NCBI GenBank assembly: GCA_964561995.1
Contig: CAZLQZ010000004.1
Coordinates: 21,251 to 85,250, forward strand
Length of the DNA: 64,000 nucleotides
Source: JABIAG01 sp964561995
GTDB taxonomy: Archaea; Nanobdellota; Nanobdellia; Woesearchaeales; JABIAG01
Direction: 5' to 3'
Part shown: piece after piece, positions 22,449-31,575 of the stretch
Layout: every line of letters starts with the position of its first letter
Numbering within the stretch: the stretch's first letter is position 1
The notes under the pieces: model-generated
Told to the model about the DNA's origin: nothing
Databases searched by the model: none
Seen by the model: the letters and a program-made list of their open reading frames with translations, nothing else
Program-made: the position numbers and the translations under genes

Positions 22449-24086
22449 TTAATATACTCCTCTTGATATGTGTCCTTTAGTAAAACCTTTGCTTATTTTT
22501 TTGATGTTGATTTTTTCACCATCTAAAATTTTATCATAAATGTCTAACCATTTTGTAACTCTTTTATCTAAATCAAAGTAAAATTGATTTATTCCTTCTT
22601 TTTTCAAATTTATAATTGAATCTAATAATGCAATTTGTTTTGAATTAAAAACTTTCCAATAATCTTTTTCTTTAATAACTTTATATTCATATTGTTCATA
22701 TTTTAGTGAAGATGGGAGAGGATTTTTAGTTGTCATAACAGTAATATTTCCTTGAACTAATACTAAGAAGTCTTTATTTTTAAAACTAGTTAATTCTTGG
22801 AAGTTTAATTCTGGGCTAATGATTCCTTTACCAAAAAATTCTAAATCGTAGTCATTAAATAAATTCATTCCGTAATTACAAATTGAATTAAATTTATCTT
22901 TAAATCCGAATGAATTAACAATTACTCCTTTGGGATTTATTTTGTTAACTTTTTCTACATATTTTTCAATTTCTTCATCACTAATTATTGTTGGTAAAAC
23001 TAAATAAAAATCTTTTTTACATCTTTTTTTTGCTTCCATTACGTTTTCACTATCAATATTATAAAAAATTGCTTTAACTCTATCAAATTGGTTTGCTTCT
23101 TCAATACTTTTTAAATTGTAAACTTTAACATAAAAACCTTCTTTAGAATTTTTTGGTTCTATTTTTGGTAAAGTAAATTCAACATATTTTCTTTCAATAA
23201 CAATTGGTTTTTTATTGTTAATATAGTTGTAAGGTTCATAATATATTTCATCAAAAATAATGTTTTGTTTGGATGTTTTATTTTCTTCTTTTGAAAAAAA
23301 TCCTTCTGTTAATTCTCGTTTAAATGCTGTTTTTATATATTCATAATCATTTTGAGTTATTTCATTGCCATCTAATGCTTTTCTATAAACTAATGCAACT
23401 TTTTTTAGATATTCTTTGCTTCTTAATCTTCCTTCAATTTTTAATGAAACTGCACTTATTTCATTTATTTTTTTAAGTAAAGAAAGATCTTTCATACTCA
23501 TCAAATATTCATCATTATATTCTTTTCTGCAAGGTTGGGCACAAAATCCTCTGTTTCCACTTCTTCCGCCAATAAATGAAGACATTAAACATAATCCTGA
23601 AACGCAAAAACATAATGCTCCTTGAACAAATATTTCTACAGGCATAATCTTGCTAATTTCGTTTATTTCTTCTTTGGATAATTCTCTTGGTAAAATTACT
23701 CTGTCAACGTATTTTAAGTTTTTTAAATTTTGAACACGAGCTTGAGTTGATAAATGGACATTTAAACCAGGGAAATTATCTTTAATAATTTTTGCAAAAG
23801 AAATGTGTTGAATAATTATTGCATCTGCATTTGCTAAGTAAATTTCATTAACTGCTTCAAAGAATTCTTTGATTTCTTGATTTTTAACTAAAGTATTCAT
23901 GGTAACGTAAACTTTTACGCCATTTTTATGACAATATACTACTGCTTCGTTTAAATCTTCGAAAGAAAAGTTTCCAGCCTTTAGTCTAGCATTGAATTTA
24001 TTTATACCCAAATAAACCGCATCTGCTCCATTTTCTACTGCAACTTCTAGTTTTTCAAAGTTTCCTGCAGGTAATAGTAATTCCAT
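22449..24086 (-). CDS. U32-family protein (RlhA/TrhP-like RNA hydroxylation factor)
   Basis: A 545-residue U32 'peptidase' homologue. The N-terminal TIM-like part begins LLLPAGNFEKLEVAVENGADAVYLG; the signature region holds FVQGALCFCVSGLCLMS and GNRGFCAQPCR (about residues 154-185), with conserved cysteines likely to carry an iron-sulfur cluster. In bacteria, characterised members (RlhA, TrhP) hydroxylate 23S rRNA or tRNA using prephenate-derived chemistry rather than acting as peptidases. The C-terminal part (about 330-520) is a second domain. It is the first gene of its transcript, with TATA at 24105 on the minus strand side. The exact RNA target is unknown. Confidence 0.85.
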   Translation of the reverse strand: MELLLPAGNFEKLEVAVENGADAVYLGINKFNARLKAGNFSFEDLNEAVVYCHKNGVKVYVTMNTLVKNQEIKEFFEAVNEIYLANADAIIIQHISFAKIIKDNFPGLNVHLSTQARVQNLKNLKYVDRVILPRELSKEEINEISKIMPVEIFVQGALCFCVSGLCLMSSFIGGRSGNRGFCAQPCRKEYNDEYLMSMKDLSLLKKINEISAVSLKIEGRLRSKEYLKKVALVYRKALDGNEITQNDYEYIKTAFKRELTEGFFSKEENKTSKQNIIFDEIYYEPYNYINNKKPIVIERKYVEFTLPKIEPKNSKEGFYVKVYNLKSIEEANQFDRVKAIFYNIDSENVMEAKKRCKKDFYLVLPTIISDEEIEKYVEKVNKINPKGVIVNSFGFKDKFNSICNYGMNLFNDYDLEFFGKGIISPELNFQELTSFKNKDFLVLVQGNITVMTTKNPLPSSLKYEQYEYKVIKEKDYWKVFNSKQIALLDSIINLKKEGINQFYFDLDKRVTKWLDIYDKILDGEKINIKKISKGFTKGHISRGVY

Positions 24087-24170
24087 GGTTAAAGTTATGA
24101 TGATTACTTTATATAGCTATTGATTCAATTATTCCAAATCTTTATAAGATTATAGAGATTAAACCTCTTT

Positions 24171-24908
24171 ATGAAATGGATGTTAATTATTTTATTACTC
24201 ATTTTAACTGCTTGTACAACTGGTAATGCTGTTAAAGATATAAATGAAACTGAGTTGCCCGATTGTAAAGAAATAATCTGTAACTCGCCTTATATTAGGT
24301 TTGAGTATTCTTGTTGTTTAGATACTGATTCTAATAGTATTTGTGATGATGATGAAGTTAAAGAAAAAAATAATAAGGTTACATTGAATGATGTTGCTAA
24401 ATTATTTGCTGAATATAGAGAAAATCATGATTATGATAAAATCTATGACCTTTTAATTGAAGAAAAAAGAGATTATATTGATCAGTACGATTTTATTTCT
24501 TTATTTCCTGGAATTGAATTTGGTTTTGATAATGTAATTTTAGGCACTGAAGTTGAAAGGAGAGTTGCTGATGATCCAATTGATGAAATAAATGTGAAAA
24601 AGGTTTATACTAATAATAGTGTTGTTTATGAAGTTGAATTAACTACGGGTGGAACTATTGAAAAACAATATGATTTTGTTATTGAAAATGATGAATGGAA
24701 ATTAGATGCTTATGACTATATTATATATAGGAGTTGTTATGCAGTTATTGATTGTAATGATTTTTCTTTTGAGTGTGAAGTAACTTGTAAAGATTCTTTT
24801 TCAGAATTAAGTGATGAAGATTCTTTTTTATGTAGGGATGATTTGTGTCATTGTAAATGTATTGATAAAAATGGTTATGGTAGATTCTTTGTGCCCGATG
24901 TTGAATAA
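24171..24908 (+). CDS. Predicted lipoprotein of unknown function
   Basis: A 245-residue protein with a lipoprotein signal: hydrophobic residues 2-13 and lipobox LTAC with the acylated Cys at 15. The body is acidic and contains two Cys-rich clusters (about 24-47, CKEIICNSPYIRFEYSCC; and about 186-235, with ten or so cysteines including CHCKC near the end), suggesting disulfides or metal binding. The middle part (about 75-170) resembles a NTF2-like/lumazine-type alpha-beta fold in composition, but I cannot name it. TATA-like CTTTATAAG upstream gives a leaderless message. Confidence 0.65.
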   Translation: MKWMLIILLLILTACTTGNAVKDINETELPDCKEIICNSPYIRFEYSCCLDTDSNSICDDDEVKEKNNKVTLNDVAKLFAEYRENHDYDKIYDLLIEEKRDYIDQYDFISLFPGIEFGFDNVILGTEVERRVADDPIDEINVKKVYTNNSVVYEVELTTGGTIEKQYDFVIENDEWKLDAYDYIIYRSCYAVIDCNDFSFECEVTCKDSFSELSDEDSFLCRDDLCHCKCIDKNGYGRFFVPDVE

Positions 24909-25110
24909 ATTTAAGGGTTGTGTTTTTGTTAATAATTAATTCTTATTTTTAAAAAAATAAAAAAAGTTTATGATACTCTTTTTGGTAGAGTAATTGTAAA
25001 ATTAGTTTTATGAATAATTAAAGAAAAGCACGTCACAGCTCTTTTTATTTTTGCTTTCTTTATTTGATATTCTTTTATTTTATTTAATTATTCATTTTAT
25101 TTCATATTTT

Positions 25111-25836
25111 TCATTTAGTATTCATTTTTTCTTTTTCCCATGTCCAAATCAGTAAGGAATGTTCTTTTTCTTCTTTTTCGTTTTGGTAGGCGTCAATAAC
25201 TGCGACTCTATTAAAGTCATATACTTTAATAAGATTAGTTATATTTTCAATTTCTCGAGATTCACAGTCCTTTTTAAAAAATTCATTTTCTCGTGCATAG
25301 GGTTTTTGAAGAGTTTGTTCTAAATTTTCAGGATTTTCACTAAATCCTTTACCTTTTGCCTGTTGAGAATAAATTAAACAATCCATGCCAGACATCTCTT
25401 TTAAACGCTCATCTGCATTTAGATATGTTCTAAGACACGTTTTTCCATGTATGAAAAAATATTTAAATAATTCTTCATAATGTGATCTGTTTTGATTAAC
25501 ATCATATAAACATTGGATGTCTACATATTGTTGACGACAACAAGATACTTCTGGAAAAACTAAAGCCGCATAATCTGCATTTTTACCTTCAACAATTTTA
25601 AATTCATCGATATTTAAAATGGTTTTAGTAAAATCTTCATTTAGCCAAAATTGAACAAATTCAGTATTTATTTCATTTGATCTTTCTTTATTAAAAAAAA
25701 GATCTAATCCTTGATTATTAATTTTTTTTTCCCTGGTGTAAATCTTTTTATCTATTTTCCATATTTCGTCTTTTTTTTCTCTTTCTGCTTCTCGTCTTAA
25801 TTTTTCTTTTTTTTTGTTCATTTGTTTTAAATTCAT
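25111..25836 (-). CDS. Hypothetical protein divergent from a TrmB regulator
   Basis: A 241-residue soluble protein with a very basic N-terminal helix (first 40 residues, KKKEKLRREAEREKKDE) and conserved-looking Cys in SCCRQQYVDIQC (about 97-108), CLRTYL and MDCLIYSQQ. I do not recognise it. The start has a strong ribosome-binding site (GAGGTG on the minus strand), which is uncommon around here where many genes are leaderless. It shares a 117-base intergenic region with the TrmB gene at 25954, so it may be a target of that regulator. Confidence 0.55.
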   Translation of the reverse strand: MNLKQMNKKKEKLRREAEREKKDEIWKIDKKIYTREKKINNQGLDLFFNKERSNEINTEFVQFWLNEDFTKTILNIDEFKIVEGKNADYAALVFPEVSCCRQQYVDIQCLYDVNQNRSHYEELFKYFFIHGKTCLRTYLNADERLKEMSGMDCLIYSQQAKGKGFSENPENLEQTLQKPYARENEFFKKDCESREIENITNLIKVYDFNRVAVIDAYQNEKEEKEHSLLIWTWEKEKMNTK

Positions 25837-25896
25837 TTTTGCACCTCTTTTGTTTCTTTACTACTGTGAAGAGACGGTTCAATATAACTGTTTGTG

Positions 25897-25910
25897 TCCA
25901 CATTTGTGGA
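25897..25910. promoter_or_regulatory. Candidate operator of the TrmB-like regulator
   Basis: Inverted repeat TCCACA-TT-TGTGGA, immediately upstream of a TATA-like ACTATTTAAATG (25923) and 44 bases before the TrmB ATG. The position fits an autoregulatory operator, possibly also acting on the divergent gene. Confidence 0.5.
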
Positions 25911-25953
25911 TTCAAATCAAAAACTATTTAAATGATATTACATTTATTCTATT

Positions 25954-26679
25954 ATGGATACTACAATTCTCGAGGATATTGGTTTAACTCAAGTTGAAAT
26001 TAAGGTTTTTCTTGCATTAATTGATTTGGGTTCATCAAATGCGGGAGACATTATGGAGAAAACAGGACTCCAAAATACTACTGTTCACAGAGCATTTCAC
26101 TCTTTGGCTGGAAAAGGATTGCTCACTTACATCTTAGTTAGTAAAAAGAAAAATTATCAAGCAGTTGACCCTGATTTACTTCTAACACACTTAGAAGAAA
26201 AACGTGCAAATTTACAAAGTATAATTCCTGAATTGAAAGAAAGAATTAAAGCATCGGGTTCTAAACCACAAGTAATTGTTTATCAAGGAGTTAAAGGAGC
26301 TAAAGAGCTTCTTCATCAAATGCTAGACACAGATTCAAAGGAATATGTGGCTTATGGAGGAAATCAAACTAATGTTAATCTTTTCGGAGATTTCTTTTGG
26401 AAGAACTTTCATAATAAACGTTATCAAAAAAAAATTAAAGCAAAATTAATTTTTCATAATTCATTAAAACATTGGGTTCCCATTCTTAATAAATATCCAT
26501 TAACAGAAGTCAAAACTACTAAGCATATATTTGAACAAATGACTGAAACAGTAATCTGTGGAAATAAAGTTGCAATACTGGTATATTTGCCTAAACCGTT
26601 TGGTGTTCTTATAGACGAAAAAACAGCTGCCGATTCATATAGAAAATTCTTTGATATATTGTGGAGTTCATCGACATAA
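25954..26679 (+). CDS. TrmB-family transcriptional regulator
   Basis: A 241-residue protein with an N-terminal TrmB-type winged HTH (about residues 5-70: LTQVEIKVFLALIDLGSSNA, TTVHRAFHSLAGKGLL, KKNYQAVDP) followed by a coiled-coil dimer helix (about 78-100) and an alpha/beta C-terminal domain (about 108-240). TrmB proteins sense sugars or other small molecules; the ligand here is not predictable. It is one of two TrmB-type genes in the window; the other (37022) is likewise divergent from an unknown gene across an inverted repeat. TATA ACTATTTAAATG precedes the ATG by about 30 bases. Confidence 0.82.
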   Translation: MDTTILEDIGLTQVEIKVFLALIDLGSSNAGDIMEKTGLQNTTVHRAFHSLAGKGLLTYILVSKKKNYQAVDPDLLLTHLEEKRANLQSIIPELKERIKASGSKPQVIVYQGVKGAKELLHQMLDTDSKEYVAYGGNQTNVNLFGDFFWKNFHNKRYQKKIKAKLIFHNSLKHWVPILNKYPLTEVKTTKHIFEQMTETVICGNKVAILVYLPKPFGVLIDEKTAADSYRKFFDILWSSST

Positions 26680-26739
26680 AAGAACAAATGGCAAAATTCA
26701 ATCATAAAACTTTTAAACAAAATATATTTTATTAATATA

Positions 26740-27705
26740 ATGGCAAAAGTTTATTTTTCAAAAGACGTTAGTAAATTAATTAATTTTCTTCCTAAATTTA
26801 ATGGTAAGACTGCTGTAAAAGTTCATTTTGGTGAGAAAGGAAATTCTCGTTTTGTTAAACCTGAGTTAATTAAAGTAATAACTGATAAATTGAATGATTT
26901 TTATCTTACTGATACTAATACTTTGTATGCTGGACAAAGATTAAATTCAAAAGATCATTTACAATTAGCTAAAAAACATGGTTTTGGTAATTTTCCATTA
27001 TTAATTAATGATGATGAAGTTCAAATTGAAATTAATAAAAATATTTTTTCTAAAGTTAAAATTGGAAAAACAATTGCTTCTGCTGATTCAATGGTTGTTG
27101 TATCACATTTTAAAGGACATATCTTGTTTGGTTTTGGTGGGGCATTAAAGAATATTGGAATGGGTTGCGGCTCGAGAGGTGGAAAGTTAGAAATGCATTC
27201 GAAAATTAAACCTTCAGTTGATTCTTCTTGTATTGGTTGTGGTAAATGTATTGAAAATTGTTCTGTAAATGCAATTAAATTAGTTGATGGTATTGCAGAA
27301 ATAAATAAAGATATTTGTACTGGATGTGCTAAATGTATTGGTGTTTGTCCAACAAGAGCAGTAAAGATACCATGGCATGGCGCAACATCTAATGAAGCGC
27401 AAGAAAGATGTGCTGAATATGCATTTGGTGCTACAAAAAATAAGAATTGTGTTTATTTTAATTTTGTTATTGATATTACTAAGGATTGTGATTGTGCTGC
27501 TGACTCTGAAATTATCGGTAGTGATGTAGGAGTTTTATTTTCAAAAGATCCAGTAGCAATAGATCAAGCAGCTTATGATTTAATTGTTAAAGAACAAGGT
27601 GATATTTTTTTAAAAAATACGAGTGTGGATGGTACTCATATATTGAAATATTCTGAAGAGATAGGTTTGGGTTGTAAGGATTATGAATTGGTTGTTATAG
27701 AATAA
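26740..27705 (+). CDS. DUF362-domain iron-sulfur protein with two [4Fe-4S] ferredoxin motifs
   Basis: A 321-residue protein. The DUF362 domain (about 1-150 and 220-320) flanks a two-cluster ferredoxin insert, SSCIGCGKCIENCSVNAIK (about 164-182) and DICTGCAKCIGVCPTRAVK (about 191-209), each with the CxxCxxCxxxC pattern. A KGHILFGFGGALKNIGMGCGSRGGK segment (about 125-150) is typical of the family. DUF362-ferredoxins are widespread in anaerobes and assumed to take part in redox reactions; no pathway is known. It follows the TrmB gene by 60 bases on the same strand, so the TrmB regulator may control it. Confidence 0.85.
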   Translation: MAKVYFSKDVSKLINFLPKFNGKTAVKVHFGEKGNSRFVKPELIKVITDKLNDFYLTDTNTLYAGQRLNSKDHLQLAKKHGFGNFPLLINDDEVQIEINKNIFSKVKIGKTIASADSMVVVSHFKGHILFGFGGALKNIGMGCGSRGGKLEMHSKIKPSVDSSCIGCGKCIENCSVNAIKLVDGIAEINKDICTGCAKCIGVCPTRAVKIPWHGATSNEAQERCAEYAFGATKNKNCVYFNFVIDITKDCDCAADSEIIGSDVGVLFSKDPVAIDQAAYDLIVKEQGDIFLKNTSVDGTHILKYSEEIGLGCKDYELVVIE

Positions 27706-27873
27706 AAAGAATGTTCTTTTGTACTTTTATTTTTTATCTTTAATAAAATCCCTTTTCGGTTAGGATTTAAAATTAAATTTTTCAATAGTAAAACCTAAAC
27801 GTTTATAACTAAAAAGTAATTATTTATCTAGTTTTTGGGAGTTTAAATTAAACAAATCTCAGTTTTTAAAAAA

Positions 27874-30867
27874 ATGAAAGAAATTAAAGGAGAACTTGAA
27901 AAAAGAATAGATCAATACAGCCTAGCTTTTGCTCAGTTACCTGATTCTATACTTATTACAGATTCTAAATTCAATATAGTTTCAGTTAACAAGCCATTTG
28001 AAGAACTTTTTGGTTATACTTTGGAAGAAATTGTAGGAAAAACACCTGACATGTTAAATGGTGAGCCAAATTCAGAAAAGATTCAGCGAAAGATTTATGA
28101 TGATATTGCTACTGGTGCCTGGAGAGGTTCTTTTGAAAATGTAAAAAAAGATGGTAGTACATTTACTTGTGATATGACTATTTCAGCATTAAAAGATGAA
28201 CAAGGTGAACTATTTGCTTATGTTGGGACTCAAAAAGATATTACTGAACGTAAGAAAGCAGAATTAGAATTAAAAGAAAGTGAGCAAAATTTAAATTCAT
28301 TAATCTTTTCGATGATTGAAGGCTTTTGTGTTCATAAGCTTATTCGTGATGAAAATGGTATTGCAGTTGATTATAGAATTGTGAGTGCAAACCCTGCGTA
28401 TGAAAAATATACTGGAATAAAAATAGAAGAAGTTGTAGGTAAGTTAGGAACAGAAGTTTATGGAGCTAAAGAAGCTCCTTTCTTAGAAAGATATGCAAGA
28501 GTTATTGAAACAGGAGAACCAGATTTTTTTGATGTTTTTTTTGAACCTCTAGGCAAGCATTTTGATATTTCAGTTTTTTCTCCAGAAAAAGATGTTTTTG
28601 TAACTACATTTAATGATATCACTAAAAAAAAACAATCAGAACAAGAATTGAAAGAAAGAAATAAGGAACTTAATGGACTATATAATCTAGGACAATTAGT
28701 AGAAGAAACTAGAAGTTTAGATGAATTATTGCCCAGATTAGCAAAAGAAATTATCTCTCCAAGTATGAAATTTTCAGATAGAGTTCATATAGGATTCCAA
28801 CTTGACAAAAAGGATTATATCACCTGTCATGAACACAAAGCGAACGAGATTCCATATTCTCTTTCTGCACCCATTTTAATTAAAGGAAAGCAAAGAGGCC
28901 AATTAATAGTTGGTTATTTGGAAGATTTACCTTTTGAAAAAGATTTTGAGAAAAAACTTGTTGATAGTTATGCAAACAGTTTGGGAAAGACTATTGAAAG
29001 ATTTGAAGCAGAACAAGAATTGAAAGAAAGCGAAAAAAAGTATAAAAGATTATTTGAATCTTCTAGAGACGCTATTATGACTTTAAATCCTCCTTCTTGG
29101 TTATTCACTGCAGGAAATAAATCTACTTTAGAAATGTTCCTATGTGAAGATGAAAATGATTTCATTTCAAGAACACCTGATAATTATTCGCCAGAATATC
29201 AGCCTGATGGAGAATTATCTAGTACAAAATCTATAACTATGATAAACCGAGCGATGAAAGAAGGATCTTATTTCTTTGAATGGAGTCATAAAAAATCAGA
29301 TGGGCAAGAATTTCCAGCAACAGTTCTATTAAGCAGAATTGAAGAAGATGGCCTAAAATATTTACAAGCTACAGTCAGAGATATAACAGACAGAAAAAAA
29401 TCAGAACAAGAATTAAAAGAAAGTAAGACGAAATACAAGGCCTTATTTGAATCTAATCCTGATGGGATAATCACAGTAGATATTACCACAAAAAAATTCA
29501 CCTACGTTAACCCCTCTGTATGTAGTATGTTAGGGTATACTCAAGAAGAGTTAGTGGGTATGGGTGTGATGGATATTCATCCAAAAGACGATTTGGAACA
29601 TGTAATCTCTGAATTTGAGGCTCAGGGAAGAGGAGATAAAACATTAGCTAATGGCATTCCTTGTTTAAAAAAAGATGGCACGATAATATATGCCGATGTC
29701 GCATCAGCCCCTTATTATAGAAAGGGAATTAAGTATAATATTGGCTTTTTTAGAGATATCACCGAACGTAAAAAAACAGAAGCACAACTTATTGAAGCAC
29801 AAAAGATGGATTCTATTGGAAATCTTGCAGGGGGTATAGCTCATGATTTTAATAATCTTTTAGCAGCTTCTATGGGTTATGCTGAGTTATTATCACAAGA
29901 AGAGAATCCAATAAAGAAGAGAAGATATATTGATAGGATTTTAGTAGCAAATGAACGTATGGAAGAACTTACACAAAAATTACTTGGTTTTGCTAGAAGG
30001 GCGGATACAACTAAACAAGCTGTAAATTTAAATCAGGTTGTTAATGGAGCTTATTCTTTGCTTGAAGTTAATGAAAAAGGTATTGATTTAGAAATAAATC
30101 TTGGAGATTTAGTTACAATAGATGCAGATCAGACACAAATGATGCAGATTGTGATGAATCTGTGTGTTAATTCAATTGATGCAATGCAAGAACATGAAAC
30201 ATTATCTATTAATACTTATACTTTAAATGGAAGAGTACATCTAAAAGTAACTGATACAGGTTATGGTATGGATGAAGAAACACTTAAACATGTTTATGAC
30301 CCATACTTCACTACAAAAAAAACTGGAGAAGTAAAAGGCACAGGACTTGGTATGGCTAGTGTTTATGGAATTGTTGTTGATCATAATGCGCAAATAACTA
30401 TTGATTCTGTTGTTGGAAAAGGAACAACCGTCGAGATTAGTTTTCCTAGTGGAGAAAAACCGTATAAAGTTAGTGGGGATAGTTATCAAGAAACGGGGAG
30501 AGAACTAGATGGTGCTCAAATTTTATTAGTTGAAGATGATGAACAAGTAGGGGAAATGCTTACTGATATGTTACCTCTCTTGGGATATGAGTTGATATGG
30601 GCAAAAACTGGTGAAGAAGCTGTTGTTATGTTTAAAAAAAATCAAGATATTATTCATGCTGTGATTTTAGATTATAAGTTGCCTGATTTTAATGGCGATA
30701 AAGTTTATACTAGGATGAAAGAGCTTGCAGATATTCCTACTTTAATGGTGTCAGGGTTTGCTGTTGATAAAGCTCAGGCATGTTTAGATTTAGGGGTAAA
30801 AGAATTCTTAGGAAAACCATATCGTATGGGTGAATTGTCTAGTGCATTGGAAAGAATAATGAGTTAA
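27874..30867 (+). CDS. Soluble PAS/GAF hybrid histidine kinase with C-terminal receiver domain
   Basis: A 997-residue cytoplasmic protein without membrane segments. Four PAS-type domains (about 16-130, 135-255, 386-508, 516-640) and a GAF-like domain (about 263-378) precede the kinase core: the H-box has phospho-acceptor His at about 657 in GGIAHDFNNLL, the N-box MNLCVNSIDAM and the G-boxes DTGYGMDE and GTGLGMASVYG. The receiver (about 880-995) has the acidic pair EDDE, phospho-Asp at about 933 (ILDYKLP) and Lys at about 981 (GKPY). This bacterial-style phosphorelay protein is unusual for a DPANN archaeon. TATA-like GTTTATAAC (27800) lies upstream. A broken receiver fragment follows directly. 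Confidence 0.93.
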   Translation: MKEIKGELEKRIDQYSLAFAQLPDSILITDSKFNIVSVNKPFEELFGYTLEEIVGKTPDMLNGEPNSEKIQRKIYDDIATGAWRGSFENVKKDGSTFTCDMTISALKDEQGELFAYVGTQKDITERKKAELELKESEQNLNSLIFSMIEGFCVHKLIRDENGIAVDYRIVSANPAYEKYTGIKIEEVVGKLGTEVYGAKEAPFLERYARVIETGEPDFFDVFFEPLGKHFDISVFSPEKDVFVTTFNDITKKKQSEQELKERNKELNGLYNLGQLVEETRSLDELLPRLAKEIISPSMKFSDRVHIGFQLDKKDYITCHEHKANEIPYSLSAPILIKGKQRGQLIVGYLEDLPFEKDFEKKLVDSYANSLGKTIERFEAEQELKESEKKYKRLFESSRDAIMTLNPPSWLFTAGNKSTLEMFLCEDENDFISRTPDNYSPEYQPDGELSSTKSITMINRAMKEGSYFFEWSHKKSDGQEFPATVLLSRIEEDGLKYLQATVRDITDRKKSEQELKESKTKYKALFESNPDGIITVDITTKKFTYVNPSVCSMLGYTQEELVGMGVMDIHPKDDLEHVISEFEAQGRGDKTLANGIPCLKKDGTIIYADVASAPYYRKGIKYNIGFFRDITERKKTEAQLIEAQKMDSIGNLAGGIAHDFNNLLAASMGYAELLSQEENPIKKRRYIDRILVANERMEELTQKLLGFARRADTTKQAVNLNQVVNGAYSLLEVNEKGIDLEINLGDLVTIDADQTQMMQIVMNLCVNSIDAMQEHETLSINTYTLNGRVHLKVTDTGYGMDEETLKHVYDPYFTTKKTGEVKGTGLGMASVYGIVVDHNAQITIDSVVGKGTTVEISFPSGEKPYKVSGDSYQETGRELDGAQILLVEDDEQVGEMLTDMLPLLGYELIWAKTGEEAVVMFKKNQDIIHAVILDYKLPDFNGDKVYTRMKELADIPTLMVSGFAVDKAQACLDLGVKEFLGKPYRMGELSSALERIMS

Positions 30868-30871
30868 AGAA

Positions 30872-30997
30872 TTAATTATATCTGGCTATTTTAAAGAAAG
30901 TGCTTAAGAAATTTTAGAAGATGAAGCATTAGAATTTTTAATGAAACTTTTTGATAAAGATTAGATTTCTCAAACTTTGAACGAAATGTTGCAATGA
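30872..30997 (+). pseudogene. Remnant of a response-regulator receiver domain (C-terminal part)
   Basis: Reading in frame from 30872 gives LIISGYFKESA, stop, EILEDEALEFLMKLFDKD, stop, ISQTLNEML. This matches the end of receiver domains (strand 4 with the conserved Ser in SGY, then the conserved Lys-x-Phe-Asp around strand 5) but is interrupted by stops at 30905-30907 and 30962-30964, and the usual Pro after Lys is Leu. It begins 4 bases after the hybrid kinase stop. It is probably the decayed tail of a second receiver or of a duplicated kinase end. Confidence 0.65.
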
Positions 30998-31041
30998 TAA
31001 TGTATTATATTCTTCGAGATTAATATATAAAGAAAAAAGTA

Positions 31042-31125
31042 CGCCACAGCCCAGATTTGAACTGGGATATCCTTGCGGAAACGAGCTTTCCAGGCTCGCG
31101 CAGTACCAGGTTGTGCCACTGTGGC
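31042..31125 (-). tRNA. tRNA-Ser (anticodon GGA)
   Basis: Acceptor GCCACAG/CTGTGGC pairs over 7 bp with discriminator G. Anticodon stem CGAGC/GCTCG closes the loop CTGGAAA (anticodon GGA). A long variable arm with its own stem (TCC/GGA) marks it as class II, and the T-arm has CCCAG TTCAAAT CTGGG. No intron; CCA is not encoded. A TATA-like TTTTATAAATG lies about 30 bases upstream on the minus strand (near 31155). Confidence 0.96.
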
Positions 31126-31185
31126 TTAACAACTAGGGACTATATTCCATTTATAAAATTTGTCATTTTCCTCTAGAAATAACGA

Positions 31186-31201
31186 AAAGTTTAAATACTA
31201 G
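31186..31201 (+). promoter_or_regulatory. BRE/TATA promoter of the tandem-repeat protein gene
   Basis: AAAGTTTAAATACTAG, which occurs identically at 42327-42342 upstream of the channel-like gene. It predicts transcription start at about 31220, immediately before the first leader hairpin. Confidence 0.65.
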
Positions 31202-31221
31202 TTTGCTCAGAGGATAAACAG

Positions 31222-31282
31222 ACGTTAAAAAACGTTATGAAACCTTTTTTTGGTTTCGGCCAAAAAAGTTTATGCTTTTTTG
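31222..31282 (+). promoter_or_regulatory. Structured leader: three adjacent hairpins
   Basis: Three inverted repeats follow one another: ACGTT/AACGT (31222-31235), GAAACC/GGTTTC with a seven-T loop (31239-31257) and CAAAAAAG/CTTTTTTG with a six-base loop (31261-31282). The repeat-protein ATG comes 26 bases later. In a window where most messages are leaderless, a leader of about 90 bases with three stems is unusual and suggests post-transcriptional control, RNA stability or autoregulation by the encoded basic protein. No riboswitch class is recognised. Confidence 0.5.
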
Positions 31283-31308
31283 AGTAAAAAACATGTGGGG
31301 GTATTAAC

Positions 31309-31545
31309 ATGGCACAAAAAGTAGAAAAAGTAGGAGTTAAAAAAGAAAAAGGACATCTGTATTTCGTAGATAAGAATGGTGATGTTTCTAGAGCAGTTAT
31401 GGCTAGAGGCGGAAGAAAGAAAACAGGAAAAGCAAAAAAAGAAAAAGTTGCTAAAGTTGGCGTTAAAAAAGAATCCGGTTATCTATATTTCATTGATAAA
31501 GCAGGAGACATATCAAGAGCTAAAATGGCAAGAGGCAGAAAATAA
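31309..31545 (+). CDS. Small basic protein made of two tandem repeats
   Basis: A 78-residue, Lys/Arg-rich protein that consists of two 31-residue units (residues 4-34 and 46-76; 24 of 31 identical) joined by a Lys-rich linker (RKKTGKAKKEK). Each unit reads KVGVKKExGxLYFxDKxGD then SRAxMARG, a likely three-stranded beta-meander with a basic end, consistent with nucleic-acid binding; this is an inference. GGGGGTATTAACATG supplies a ribosome-binding site. The strong TATA, structured leader and basic composition suggest an abundant small protein, perhaps chromatin- or RNA-associated. I know of no characterised homologue. Confidence 0.8.
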   Translation: MAQKVEKVGVKKEKGHLYFVDKNGDVSRAVMARGGRKKTGKAKKEKVAKVGVKKESGYLYFIDKAGDISRAKMARGRK

Positions 31546-31575
31546 GCCTCTCTTTTTTTATTTTTTATTAAACAA

